Below are positions 21,172 through 34,400 of a stretch of 64,000 nt of DNA, in pieces. The stretch spans positions 124,001 through 188,000 of the forward strand of contig JBBDHG010000160.1 in the NCBI GenBank assembly GCA_037951165.1, in the 5' to 3' direction. Under the pieces are notes generated by a model, which did not search any database, was not told where the DNA came from, and was given only the letters and a program-made list of their open reading frames with translations. Within the stretch, counting starts at the first letter, position 1; the number at the start of each line of letters is the position of its first letter. The translations under genes were made by a program, and so were the position numbers. This DNA comes from Lophius americanus (Eukaryota; Chordata; Actinopteri; Lophiiformes; Lophiidae).

Positions 21172-24100
21172 CTGCGGGGGGAGAAGGAGAGAAAAAGAGG
21201 GAGGTCACCTGACAGAAGTTTTATCGGTGTGGATCACTCACATTACAGCCGGGCGTAGAGACTGAACGATTCTAGAAATTCTGTTTCATTCAAAGTCTCT
21301 CTACTCGTCTAGAAAGACTCTCGGCTTCAGATCGTCTACCATCTAAAGCCAAAGCTCAAGATTAATGTGTTAAAACTGCATATTTCCATCATGAAATCCA
21401 GACCCAACCGATCCAGTGTGGACCGGTCTGGTTATTCACTGCAGGCAGATGTTTAATCCCAGTGAGACCTCCTGACTAATAGAAGATAACGGATAGTTTG
21501 AAAATTCCTCTGGGCATTTTTCAACCAAAAAAGAAGTTTGGCAGCTACGTCACCAAATCTACAAAGTTGGAGTGTCTCTCCTCCAACAACCGAGAGACTC
21601 GTGTGTAGATGGACCCCAAGAAGGCGAGGAAGACCTGGATAGTAAGGTTCAGGCAGAATTTGAGATATTCTAGCTAAATGTCCTGGTATAGATTGCACAA
21701 ATGTGCATTTTGTCATTTTGGGTCACATTTAAATCAATTAAAGGACATTTCGGTCTTCTTTATATCAAAGAGGACCCTAAGATTAGATAAGTATAGGTTC
21801 TTTCTTTTCACAGATATCGGATTATTATGAACATTCAATCTGGTCGAGACCAAAACTAACATTTTAGTCATTTTCCATTTATATGACATGAGATTTATCT
21901 GACCATTATCTGCTAAAAACAAGTTGAGTGACACTAATTATAGTTTTGTAAAAAATGTTCTGTCTGATGATGTGACTTTATGGATTACATCCAGACATAG
22001 AACGTGTTCTGCTGTCGTACTGATGTGGAAGCCAGCGGGTCGGGCTTATTACCCATTTAAAGCCTGATAATAGGTTGAGGATGTTTCTGCTCCAAGACCT
22101 CTATTAACTGTCTCATGCTAATCAAACTGCCAGACTCTGAGCTGCAGCTAGAAAACCAGAATGCTGCAGCCGCCATCCAGAGAACAGAACAAGTTCAGTT
22201 TGGACACATGGAGTCTCTCGGCTGAGAGGTGAAACGTCCTCAAACCCTTCAAAAACAAGTTTTCTTCTGATTCCTCCCTGAAGGATCAACAACCTCACGT
22301 GTTGATTTGGTCTCTGTCGGTGTTTAATGACGTCTGCGTCGTCACGGATTAGAACAAAGGTCAGCGGTGACTGTTTTGCGTCACATTGTTCATTAGTGAG
22401 TTCGTCACTAGATTGAACTGATTGCTGTCGTGACGTCTGTTTGCCGCTGAGCAGTGTGGGAAACCGACGGCCAACTTAAATTTCTGACATCTCAGAAATT
22501 CATCTAGGAGTTCAGTTATTGGTTAAGCTTTGATCGCCTCTCGCAGCCACCCGTGCGCCGCAAGATAAACGATGCCTGACGAATCTGAATTTCAGAAGGA
22601 CTCTGAAATGAACGTCTTAAAAAATAAACAAACAACAACGTGGCTTAGATTGTACGCAGTAAGTCCAGCTTTCTTCTTAAATTAGCTCCTCTGCAGGAAA
22701 TTTGGCAAAGTGAAACAAAAGTTCTGTTTACAAAGATGAAGATGGCGTTCCCAGAGAAGAATAACAAGACTCCCTTTTCTGATTTTTTTTTTTTCTTCCT
22801 GAAATTGGCAATATTGGGGAAAACAGTTTGGACGCCTGTGATGAACCGCAGCGTCTACAGGGGAAGGAGAAACAGAGTGTAGTATCAAGCCCTTAAGTTA
22901 TTTTATCTCATGGTTTTTGGTTGGATTTTTTTTGATTGCTACTATTTCTAAAGGGTTTTCCCGCAGGATGAAGCAAGACTGAAGTTTCACATGACAGAAA
23001 AACCGATATTCAAAAGTCAATCTTCTGTCAGTTCAACCAAAATTGTAGTTCCAGCGGTTCTGGCATCGTTTGACTATAATTTTTCTTACACAAAAAAATA
23101 CTCTGCAGTGAATAATAGCAGAATAAAAGTCTTTGGTTCTCTGCCAGGTGCTGCAGAGATGATAAAGCCAGGGTAAGGGGCCAGTGTACCAACTCCATGT
23201 TGTCGAATGCTGACATCACTGCAGCACATTTCTTTTCCTCGGCCAGCAGGGGGAGCTTCACCTGTTCTGTCCTCTGACTAAATTAAATAAAGGTTATATA
23301 AAGATGAAAGTATTGATCTGCTGGACTCTGTTCACATCAGTGCTGCTGAGTAATTCAGATCAGGCCACAGCTGCTCCCCTGCATTCTCCATCCCAAAATC
23401 CAATTTGGCATTATATTATTTCAGTATGAACATATGCATAGTGAAGTTCTGCATGACATCATTACACCTTTGGTAGCATTTTAAGGTCATATCAAGCCTG
23501 CAGAAGAATGTCAGAGATTGTATTTTTCTGGACTTTATTTCTACCGTACAGTGAGTCAGTAAATCTAATTTCCCCTGCAGTGCAGCAGCCTGCGCTCTTA
23601 CCTTGTGCATGCTGCTGGCTGGAAGCAGTGAGCTCTGCTGCTGGGACTCAAACATCGCTTTGGCTTTAGCCTGCTGTTGAGCCAGCATCTTGGCCTGAGC
23701 GATCAGCGTGGCCTTGTTCCGGGTGCCCGGCGGCCGGCCTCGCCCTCTCTTCACCACGATGGTGCCGTTGGCGGTCTCGATCTGTTGAGAAACCAGGTGA
23801 TTTCTGCTTTTACCCTCGTGATTTGATTATATCGTTATTTTCTTGTGTTCTGCTGAGTAATGCAAAATAACAACTATTGGAAAGGAAATCATTTACATTT
23901 CACCATTTAAATCTCGGGTGTCTAAAAAAGTAGCTCTAATAAGTGTGAATATGCAGCAAATGTAAAATATAGAAACAATGAATATTCCGAACATTCTTTA
24001 AACATTGAAATCAGTCAGACTCTTACGGTATGAAGAGGAGGAGAAGAGGCTAACATCTTCTTCTCCTTGGCTTTAGGTCCTGGTTTTCGGCCTCTTGGAA

Positions 24101-25413
24101 GAGGTTTCCTTCCTCTTATCCCTCTGGGTTTGTGAGGCATGGGGGATTCTGGGATTTTGAATTCGGTTCCTCCTGCTCTGAGGTGCTCTTCATAAGGAAG
24201 CATCAGCCTGAGACACACACAAACACACAGACACACAAACACAGTGTTTAAGGCTTAGATCCTCCTCTTTCGCCCGAGGCAAGCGTCTGTATTCTGAGGC
24301 TCTTTTTTATCTGACCTCTCGTAGTGTCTCCGGGTGCAGGTGGCGGCGCTGGTGCTGCCGGGGCATCCCCCCAGCTCGTTATATACCACCTTCCACAGTC
24401 GGTCCAATGTCACCTATGACACACGCACACAATACTGAAGATGAAAAAATTTGAACAGCTTTAATCCTGCAGAACAGACGTGGAGGAACGGGGAGCAGAG
24501 GGGTCGGTGCTTTCAGGATAGTTCCTATGGAAACCGCATGTGATCCACAGTAAATGCTCCTAAACCCTCAACGCGTTTGGAGCTTTCATCACAGACAATA
24601 CTCTCAAATGTAGGTGGGGCTGTTACAACCCTCACTTTCCCAGTAGTAATGACTTTGGGCTCTTCAGAATCTCTCTCTCTCATTCTCTGCACCTCACTCT
24701 CTCAACACTCGTTTGTCCTCAAGCTATTCACAATCTTTCCCTTTCCTTCATGTCTTATGTAATTATTTTTTAAGAATTGTTTTTCATGTCTCAAGGCTTC
24801 TTGTTATTTTCAAGATCTCTTCCGTTTTCGCGCTCTTCAAAATCTCTTTACTCCTCTCGCTCACCAAAATCTCTCTTTGCTTATTTCCCTCTCCAAAATC
24901 TCTGTCATCGCTTCTCTCGCCCTTCCCAATCTCTCTTTGCTTCTCTCGCCCTTCCCAATCTCTCTTTGCTTCTCTCGCCCTTCCCAATCTCTCTTTGCTT
25001 CTCTCGCCCTTCCCAATCTCTCTTTGCTTCTCTCGCCCTTCCAATCTCTCTTTGCTTCTCCGCTCCGCCGAATCTCATTTTTTGCTTCTGTCGTTCTTCA
25101 CAAACTCTCTTTGCTTCTGTCGTTCTTCACAAACTCCATAGATTTTCCTAACCTCATGAGAAACATTTTATTATAAGCAGTAAAACCAAGAGGTTAGAGA
25201 AAATCATGAGCAAAGTTGAACCTTGTTTCAAATATTCTTTTTGCAATCTCCCTTTAATAATATCGTTGCTCTCCCTGCAGTTAAGCTGCCGTCGTATTAT
25301 TTCACTGCAAATGTCCATAAGCCACGTGGAATGCGTTCAAATGAATAGATTTATACTTCATAATTAAATATGTACTGGTTGGAAATGTATTTATCAAAAG
25401 GCTTTTATGCTGA

Positions 25414-25468
<55 letters not shown>

Positions 25469-28400
25469 CTGAAATAATAACATACATTACACAGCGTGTC
25501 ATTAGGCCTCTAACACTGCACTGAATAACACGCTATTGTTCGGTACAAGGCCGGCTTCAGTACCGCCGATGAAACCAACGGCTGAACAGGCCTTTTGTTG
25601 TGAAGAGAGCGGCGCTGAACGCCTGCGTCCGTTCTATTCCTGAGCCGTTTTCTGTCGTGTTTATTTACTGTAAACTGTTGACAAACTGTCATGGACAGAA
25701 CCCCGGTGTATCGCTCACAAGAGACAAATATTAGTTTGTAGGTTTTCATTTTTAAAAACGAAGCCAACCTCTGTTAAAGTCGGGCAACAAAAAACACATT
25801 TCTCATAATACCAAACTAGCGGGAGGAAAGGGGCTCACCTTTTTGTAGCCTCCGAGTCTCTTCACCACTGAATACATGAGGAAGAGGTCAACTGGGGACA
25901 GAACAGAATAGATGTCTTAGAAAAGCAGCGGCCGGAGGAGTGGAAACTGACAAGACGTGCAAATGTGAAGCACAGACAAGAGAGAAAAGGAAATGAGGTT
26001 AGAATTGTAATATGAAACAATCGGTTTGAATGAAGGTGCTCCGTGAAAAACCTCAGCAGAGAAATGAAAATTTTTCTTCGTTTTATTCTCTCTGGTTGAT
26101 GAGAATCCAGATGAAACAAACTCTTGTTGGTTTAATTATTGACAAAAAACAAGAAGTTGGAATTTTATGGATTCCCCCGTGAAGCCAACAGAACAACAAA
26201 TCCAATCATAATTCCAGATTCCCGTCTTCAATCTTCTGATAAATCCACCTTTATAAATGTTATTTATCACCTCTAAATATACCTCCACCGGGGCAGAGCA
26301 ATCCTACGGGTGTCATCTTGTCATATTCTGATTATGTCCGATCTGCATAAGTGGTTCCCTTAGTGTGTATTAAAAAAAATATTTAAAAAAAAAAGGATTG
26401 GATTATTGCTTTTAAAGACATTCAGGAATATGTTTATCTGATCAGATGAATTTCCCAGTCTGAAGAGTCAGAGGATGTGATTGCTGGTTTCGCCAGAAGC
26501 AGAGTGCATGATGGGAAGGAAATGATTCTTCATGAAAGGAATTTGAGACACGAATAACAAAAGGAAAACAAAAAAACAAAAACGGCAGTGAGACTCACTC
26601 TTCTTAAAGCCGAGGTTGGGGACTTTGTGAATGGACAAGCCCTGACGGTCCATGTAGGCGAAGAGCTGATCCAGGAACAGCTGCTCTTCAGGGTGAGGGA
26701 GCCAGCCGCCCTCGCAGCCAGCCTCCACGCTGCCCATGACGTTCTCCTGAGAGGGACACATCCAGCGTAAGAACAGGAACACACACTTATCAGGCATTTC
26801 ATAAATCACAATAAACAAATGAATAATGGAACACTGCCGCATAGAAAAACAAATCAAATGAGGCTCGTAACGTTTGTGTTCGTCAGAGGTTTTCTTCTTA
26901 ACATTTCAATGTTTTTGGTTAGTTCTGAAGATGTTCTGACTGTACCTACCGTAAATCTGGACTAAATCTGATAAATGGTTAGGACGTATTGTCAGAAAAA
27001 CAGGGTTTCGATTAAATTGGACCAACGCTTGAGAAATTATGGCCGGAAAGCTCCTGGAGATAAAGCTATACACCTGATCATTCCCAAAATCAAGCCAGTT
27101 CTCCTTCACACAAAGACCTATGGGGGTTTTAAATGCGAAAATGATCCATTAAATGGTTTTTGAGATAGTGCGACGATCTGCAGCGGACGCGGCGGCCATG
27201 ACGATTCCCTAACAACGACTGTGCATAAAGAGGTTCACGCCAACATCCCATAAGTGGGTGTGGTTGCCTTTTTTATGTTTGTGCAGAATCTTAAATCGGA
27301 CAAACTGAAGGAAGGCTCTAGTCAGGGAAAGTCTAAATATAAACCTGACAGCGTTAATAAATTGTTCTTATCATCAAGTGTATCTTTATTCTAAGACTTT
27401 GACCAGACTTGAATGAAAATAAGGCAATTAACTGTTTCTCTAAACTGATAAATAATTACCGACTAGATTGTCGTTATTGTCACAGTTGACAGACATAAAA
27501 TCTCTGACTAAGATACTTTTTTTTCCTGATTCACGTTGGTCTGGAAAAAACTTTTGTGTTAGAATGTTCTGAAGGTCTGTGGATTGTGAAAAATGATTCA
27601 GAGTTGAATCATTTAAAATCGTTGCTTAAGCTCCCTTTGGAATGAATCGGTTCGGCACCACCGGTCTCCAAAAGGGAAGTGGCGAACTCAAAATGATACA
27701 GATACAGGAAATGTGTTCATGAAAAGATGAAGTACTGCACGGGTTAAAACGCTGAAAACAGGATACAGTGCAGTTTTGTCTGCACAAAATACCAAAGCAA
27801 TCAACTTATTATCATACGAGTCAGAACCAAAGCAGTGAGAATCATCCAAGCTAGCCAAAGTGGCTTAATTTGAAATTTAAAGTGTTTATAATGTTTTTTT
27901 AGAGACTCTCTTTGACTATTTTTGTTGTTTTTCAGCTCCTGGAAATTCCGAGACCAACTCAAATGGACCCTCACTGCTGTCACAAAGACACAAAGACATT
28001 AAAACAGCAGGTTCTGGGCGGTTTGGCCTTCAGAAAACGTCGCAGTCAGCAGCAGATTTGAAGATGAGACTGCTGCTGAGCTTAAACTGGTCCTGGACCA
28101 GTCAGATCCGGTTTGAGTTCATCCCTCATCAACCTTTAAGCCGACAATCAGTGTGACAACCAGAGAGAAAGTCTAGACCCGGTTTTCACCAGGGAGGCTT
28201 AAAAATAAACAGGGAATCATTTGTGATGTTTACACCAACAAGCCGAAGCCTGATGAAGCGTCTCTGTTTGAAAACAACAACAAACAGCGGAAAATATTAC
28301 AGACCTTCATCCTCTCGATCCAGGACTCTGATTGGCTGGAGGTCGGGGAGTCTTTGCCGTCTCGGCCTCTCCTCTTGCGAGGTCGCCCTCGAAGACTGAG

Positions 28401-31400
28401 AGACGGACATCCTGCCGAACCAGAAGCACAAAACACAAAATTAATATTCAACAACACAGAAGAGCCAGAAATAACAGAGAAGTTAACCAAATATCTCTCT
28501 TTATGCAATTTCAAACTTTATGAGGGGGTAACCGCTTAACTGGGATCATGTGTGGAGAAATAACTAACAAACTCCCAAATCAACCACTCAAAACCTACAG
28601 CACCTGATGTTTTAACATGCAGATATTAACACGACACATATTATAAAACGTATGAAATGACTCATACTAACAAAGCAAGAGCTTTACAATCTGTTTTTTG
28701 GACAAATAACATTTTCAATTTGGTTTTCAGCCATGTAGTGCCTGATCACATCAAAACCATTTTAGTTAAAAAAAAAAATTAAAAAAAATCATTTAACAAG
28801 TTGGCAAATCTCTTTTTTGCCCCATTAGAGATTCAATGCAACACTTAAAGTAGATTTGAGAACTCCATGCATCACCCGCCTTATTTTGCTTGAGGTTAAA
28901 GTTTCCAGCATGATTCATTAAAAACTGCGACGCGAAAGCCTTTTTAATCTATCTGGGCTCATCGGGCTTTACTGACAGGAAAAAGTGAGAAAGTGAAGGG
29001 GAGTTGAAGGGCAGCAACGGGAAACAGATGGAATCAAACCTGTGGCCATTACGCCATGGAGACTCAGCCTCTGTAATCCGATCCGAGCGCCCGCCCGCCC
29101 TCCCGAACCAGAGAGCTGTCCCCAAAGCCTAATGTTTATATAATATAATATTATGTTTTATAACATAAGTCATCTCGTTTGCCTCATTATCCGTCCCTGG
29201 ATAACGTTGTGAACCCACACGAGGCAGCATTTATGATATTCAGCGCCCGTGACTTCCTTATACTTCCTTATATTTGTAAAGATGCTAGTGCTGGATCTCA
29301 ACACGCTGGCGAAGTGAAGCTGGAGCTCCATCGACGCTAACCCATGCTACCTCCCAAACCTCCTCCAGGAGAACTGCTGTCACCAAAAAATGTAATCTGG
29401 ACATCATTATGGATTCTCCCAAAGAACACAAAGAAGTTTGTTTCAGCTGTCCGGTTCTTTCACCTTGATACTCACTGAACTGCCAGGAGAAGCTGGCGTT
29501 GCTCTCCAGCGTCGGGTGGTTGAAGGTGTCCCTGCAGTACATCAGCCGGGTGTTGGGCAGCACCTTGATGCCTCCCAGGGCCAACAAGTGGGGGTCCAGC
29601 AGCCCAGGCCCCCGCGCCCCGTCCTGGATGCGTCTCTGCAGGGAGCGGAAGCGGCAGTACTGCGGATAGCTGAAGACTTTGATGGCCTGATCCTCCAACA
29701 GGTCATCTGTGTGTGTGGGGGGGGGTGGGGGGTGGGGGGGTTGAGACATGAGACATGAACCTAAACGCCCATGAAGGAAATCGAATCATCATCATCTGTC
29801 TAGCTGCTCCTCCGGTGTCCTGTGTCGGGATCGGACACATGACCATAATCTATTTGGAGGTTGAACATCTGAAACTTGGTCAATGCAGCAAAAATTCCTC
29901 CCGTCATCTAATCTAGCCGCCGGACAAACAGAGGGAGGAACAGCTTCTTCCTCCGGGATGCAGCTTCCACTTTCATTTCCCACAGCTACTGAGAATCAAA
30001 CTTGAGCAATCGGCAATTTTATTCTGATGCAATTATCCGATTTATCACACACAAAGCGGCCGCTGTCGTTTCGTTATTTGTCATTCATTTATGTATTTAG
30101 GACACATCAATCTAAGAGTTCTTCTTGTTATTCCTGTTTTTAAACGGCTCTTCTGACCACTTTTCTTATTTAGTTTTAATGTGTCCGGTGCTGTTAGTCC
30201 GAGAGTTTTCACCAAAGCAAAATACTTTGCGTATTTATAATATAATAGTACACGGCAAAAAATGTCATTTCAAGAACATTTTTTAAAAAAGCCTTCTTTC
30301 TAAGAAATGTCTCTTATTTATGTCCCACAAGAAACATTATCTTAAGGATGTTTCATCAGAAAAATAATCCAATTCAAAGAAAATCTCAAATCCCAGCTAA
30401 TATTGAGCTGGTTTTAACCAGTAACCACGTACAATGATGGTTTTTATCATAATATCCCCACATAAGAACATGATGTTATCCTTATTTTGATAAAAAAAGA
30501 AATTCTATTTCAAGAAATGTCGTCTCATAATAATAAGCTGTTTTTCTCTGACACATTAATCGCCGATGAAGGTTAATACTCTAAAAATCAGCACAATCAA
30601 GATTCTGAAATTCTTACTTTAAGTGAATTCTTCAGATGTTTATGCTTGTTTTAAGAATTCCAACCAGGCAATTTTTTTTGTGTGTGTGTGTGAATTTAAA
30701 GACAATTGATTATGATTTAAGAATATTTGACGTCTTTTTGGTGTGGCAGTTTTTTGCAGTGTAAAGGTTTTACACCCGTGTATCACAAACCAATTTGGAA
30801 ATTGATTTTAACATTAAAGATATCAGTTCTGATACGGTTGCGCTCGGCCAAAATTGACAATGGCACGGTCGATGGCCCGGTTCTAACGTTAGAAACTGTT
30901 TGACTGAAGGTCCTCTGTTTCTACTCTCAATGATAGACTCGGCACAAAAACGTCTTTGTCCTTTTAGGACCGTTTGGTAAAATAAAAACATTTCCAGTCA
31001 TTGATTTTCAGGAGTCATTTTTTTAACTGAAGGATGTTGTGTTGCATTCATGACGTGATAAATACAGCAGGACTGTGCTACAACGTACCAGGTATAGTTT
31101 CACTGACAGACGTGTGTCAGAGATTTCTATGAAAGTGAAAGAATGAAGTCAAACATGACCTGTCAAATTAAAAGCGTGTGGCGACCGCTGTCAGGACGTC
31201 ATGTGATTCTTATGTGACGGTCACAGTGTTCCACATCTCTGCAGACTGGGAAGTCAGGAGTCATGTCTTACATCCTATAGATAATGTTTTATGGATTACA
31301 AAACTGCATTAACCCATAAGAATCCAGACCAATTTCTCAGTAAATGAAAATTATGAGACAAAAAAGGGAGCAATAAAATGAAGAAAATCAACAATTTAGT

Positions 31401-34400
31401 GCATATTTCCTGACTCATTTTTCAAATATTGACTTTAGAGGTCTGTAATGTTACACATGGCTTTTAAGGTAATGTTTTTATTTCCTCATTTGAACATAAA
31501 TCAACATGAAACTATTCTTTTCCCTTTAACTCGAATCACAGACTTCCCTTCTTCGATAGTTTGTTTATTCCACAGCATGTATCAAAACTGAAACTTTGTT
31601 GATCAGGTTCTACAACCAGAAGAAAACAAAACTATTAAAGAAAACTGTGGTGTTTAATGTGAAATTGTTGAAAGCATGTTGTCAGAATTAGTATAATTCA
31701 ATTAATGACGTTATTAAGGATTAGAAATGTTAAATGGATTTAAACTTAGACTTAGTTACAAAAACAAGTTGGTTTTTATTTGTACTTTGTGGGTTATAAA
31801 TAAAAGATAAAGCTACATATAGAAGTTTTCATTGCATTTATATGAATAAAATATTTACTTTGTAATTCTTGTCACTACGGTTCTTTATGGGTTAAACTGT
31901 CTGTTGACTGGGGAGAGCCAACATTGACTGAATTTCGAAAAAATTGGGTGAACTGTTCCTTTAAGCTACCAGTCAAACAATGCACTTCCTGCAAAAGAAA
32001 TGTCAGATTAAAAGCCTTGCAGAGTCCAAGAACCTTCAATTCAATTTAATGGTCTCTTATTGTGAAACTGCTGCAGGAAATGTAGCCAAACACCTAAGAA
32101 CTAACTTAAAAAAAAACTGAATCAATGACAACTAATAAATGAAATAAATTGTGCACTTAATTTATCAAATTATGAGGGAGCGTACTGATCACAGAGCAGT
32201 TGGAGCCGCCGCTACAAATGAGTCATTTCTAATGAGCTACTTGATGTGTTCTGTGATGGCTCTGGTTGGGTTTATTAATAAGTGTGTTTCAGCGTTTCTT
32301 ACTCTCGGTTAGGTCTCTGAGCGGCTCGCTGCTCTTGTTGACCACATTGGTGCCGTTCTCCTCGCTGTTTTGCACGGGTTTGTGGAGTCCGTTGGTCCAG
32401 CGGGGCATCGGCTTCATGCCGCCGCTCCAATCAAGCGGCTTGGCGCACGACCATCGCACCAGGTCCTCCACCCGCACCACCATCTTCCTGGACACGGCCA
32501 GAACCTCATCCTGAGCACACAAACAGGTTCGTTCCACGGTCAGACCTTCAGTTATTTAAAAGTGAGGGAGTTACAAACCAAAGGTGGCTTCGCTGACTGA
32601 ATACATTTTGAAAATACCTGAACTACTGTGTTGTGAATCTTAAACAATGCACTTTTAAAGTTATATAAAGGCTGAGAATGTAGACAGAGGGATTAAGTCT
32701 GAATATATGCATGAATAATCAGTCCTGTTTATTTAACAAGATGATTAATAACATTAATAGTCACTGCAGGAAGAACTATTTCACAGGACTTTGTATTGAG
32801 GATGGCAACATCGGATTATATATTTACTTATTTATCAGTATTTAGCATAGCGGCTGGAGGTCAAACTATATATTTTTTTACATTATGTTAAAACTCCTTA
32901 AATATGTTTTTCTCATTTCTTGACTTTCAGGTTAAATTTCTGGATCAAAATCCTTCTAGATGTTGTTTCTTTGCGCTGTCCCACCTCCAAAACAAAGCCG
33001 AGAGATGAAAATCATACGCAGATGTTGATTCCCTCATATATTGGTAACAGAATGTTTCTTTTTCTTTTTCTTTCTATTACATTTCATTTAAATTCATGAC
33101 ATTTTCTTTTTCATGTCGCTGTAACATGTGAATTTCCCACCCTGGTAGTATAATAAAAGCTTTGTTTTATCCTGTGAAAGCTGCTTCGGGGGGAAGTAAA
33201 ACGAGTTTGGTTAACAAAAGAGGCTTTGATGAAGCAGTTCGAACGTTGTTAAAAACAGTTTTCAAGTGATGTAAAATGATTATTATCATCCAAAGCGGCA
33301 CTCAACACATGTATGTGCAAAATAAAATAACAAACAAACCGCAAAAACACAGAATAATGCGACACATCGTACATATACTTAATCTCTTTATTCTCCCCCC
33401 TAAAATCAATAAAATCAATAAATAAAACAAGCATGAATTAAGAGGACGGAATCTTCCTCCAGGGCCAAACCTCTTTGAAAAAAGGTTCTTATTACTGAAA
33501 TCATGGCTGAGGGACACACAGTTATGATCCCGTGAGCCTGGGCACTCTGCCATTACATCGTTTAGGTGTTGATCAGTATTAAGCAAAACGATCCTAAGTC
33601 CAGTGTTATCAATAAATAAAAAAAAGAACCTAATCCATAGAGGGACGGCGTGAAGGAGAAGAATGGAACACGCCCATTCAGCGTGAGGCCTGTTTGTATC
33701 ATAGAAACTAGCGGTAACGGTTTTAAGATGGTGAAGCAGTACGTTGTCCCTGTTTATTCCAATCTTGTTCATAATAAAAAAGGTACATATTTAGGGTTTA
33801 AAGTTCAACTAAATGGAAAATAAATAGAGAAAAATACAATGTTTAAAAGTCTCAGAATACGGAAATGCTGCCATGTTATCCAGTACATGGGAGAGGTGTA
33901 GCTAAAAACAAGTTTTTGAGTTATGTCGAGAGTTCAACATGTAACCACGGCAACTAGACAAATAAAAACACCAAAACTCCCTGAAGAGCAAAAGGCAACA
34001 GTTCATATCATGATTGATGTGAGCCTCAAGTTCATTGAAAAAATATTGAACAGGTTGAGTTATGCTTTAAAAACAAACCATGACAGCAAGTAGAGGATCC
34101 GAATAATTCATCAACCGCGGAATGGAAATTGAATGACACTAAAGGGCCGAGGCAAAACATTTAATTAAAGAGTATCACCTATAATTAGGTTGCAAACATT
34201 TCGTAAGTCATTAATAAACGTTTATAAACATCTTATAACATAGCTCTCGATAATCAGACACGGGTTCGCTTTCTCTGAGGACCCTACATGCACAATGAAT
34301 TCCACTGCTTAAAACATCTCAGGAGATAGTTTGGGTCAGTCTGGAAGACATCTTCAGATCCTGCTGCCTTTGCAGGGCCGGCGTTATCGCACAGGACACG

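Larger units (their letters stand above)
24414..25838 (-). other. ARID gene intron G-H
   Basis: 1.4 kb, GT-AG. It is largely occupied by a 29-bp minisatellite (24880-25140) and a GT microsatellite (25419-25467). The long open frames here come from the minisatellite. Confidence 0.85.

Noticed and set aside
19947..21265. Plus-strand frames overlapping the last ARID exon (77, 148 and 134 codons)
   Set aside because: Antisense shadows of the strongly supported minus-strand coding exon.
24713..25176. Overlapping open frames on both strands rich in Leu/Ser/Phe or Arg/Glu/Lys
   Set aside because: Produced by the 29-bp minisatellite, whose unit happens to lack stops.
33302..33772. 156-codon open frame on the minus strand in the largest intron
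   Set aside because: No resemblance to a known family, Cys/Leu/Phe-rich low-information composition, and no splice sites linking it to the ARID frame. Probably chance.
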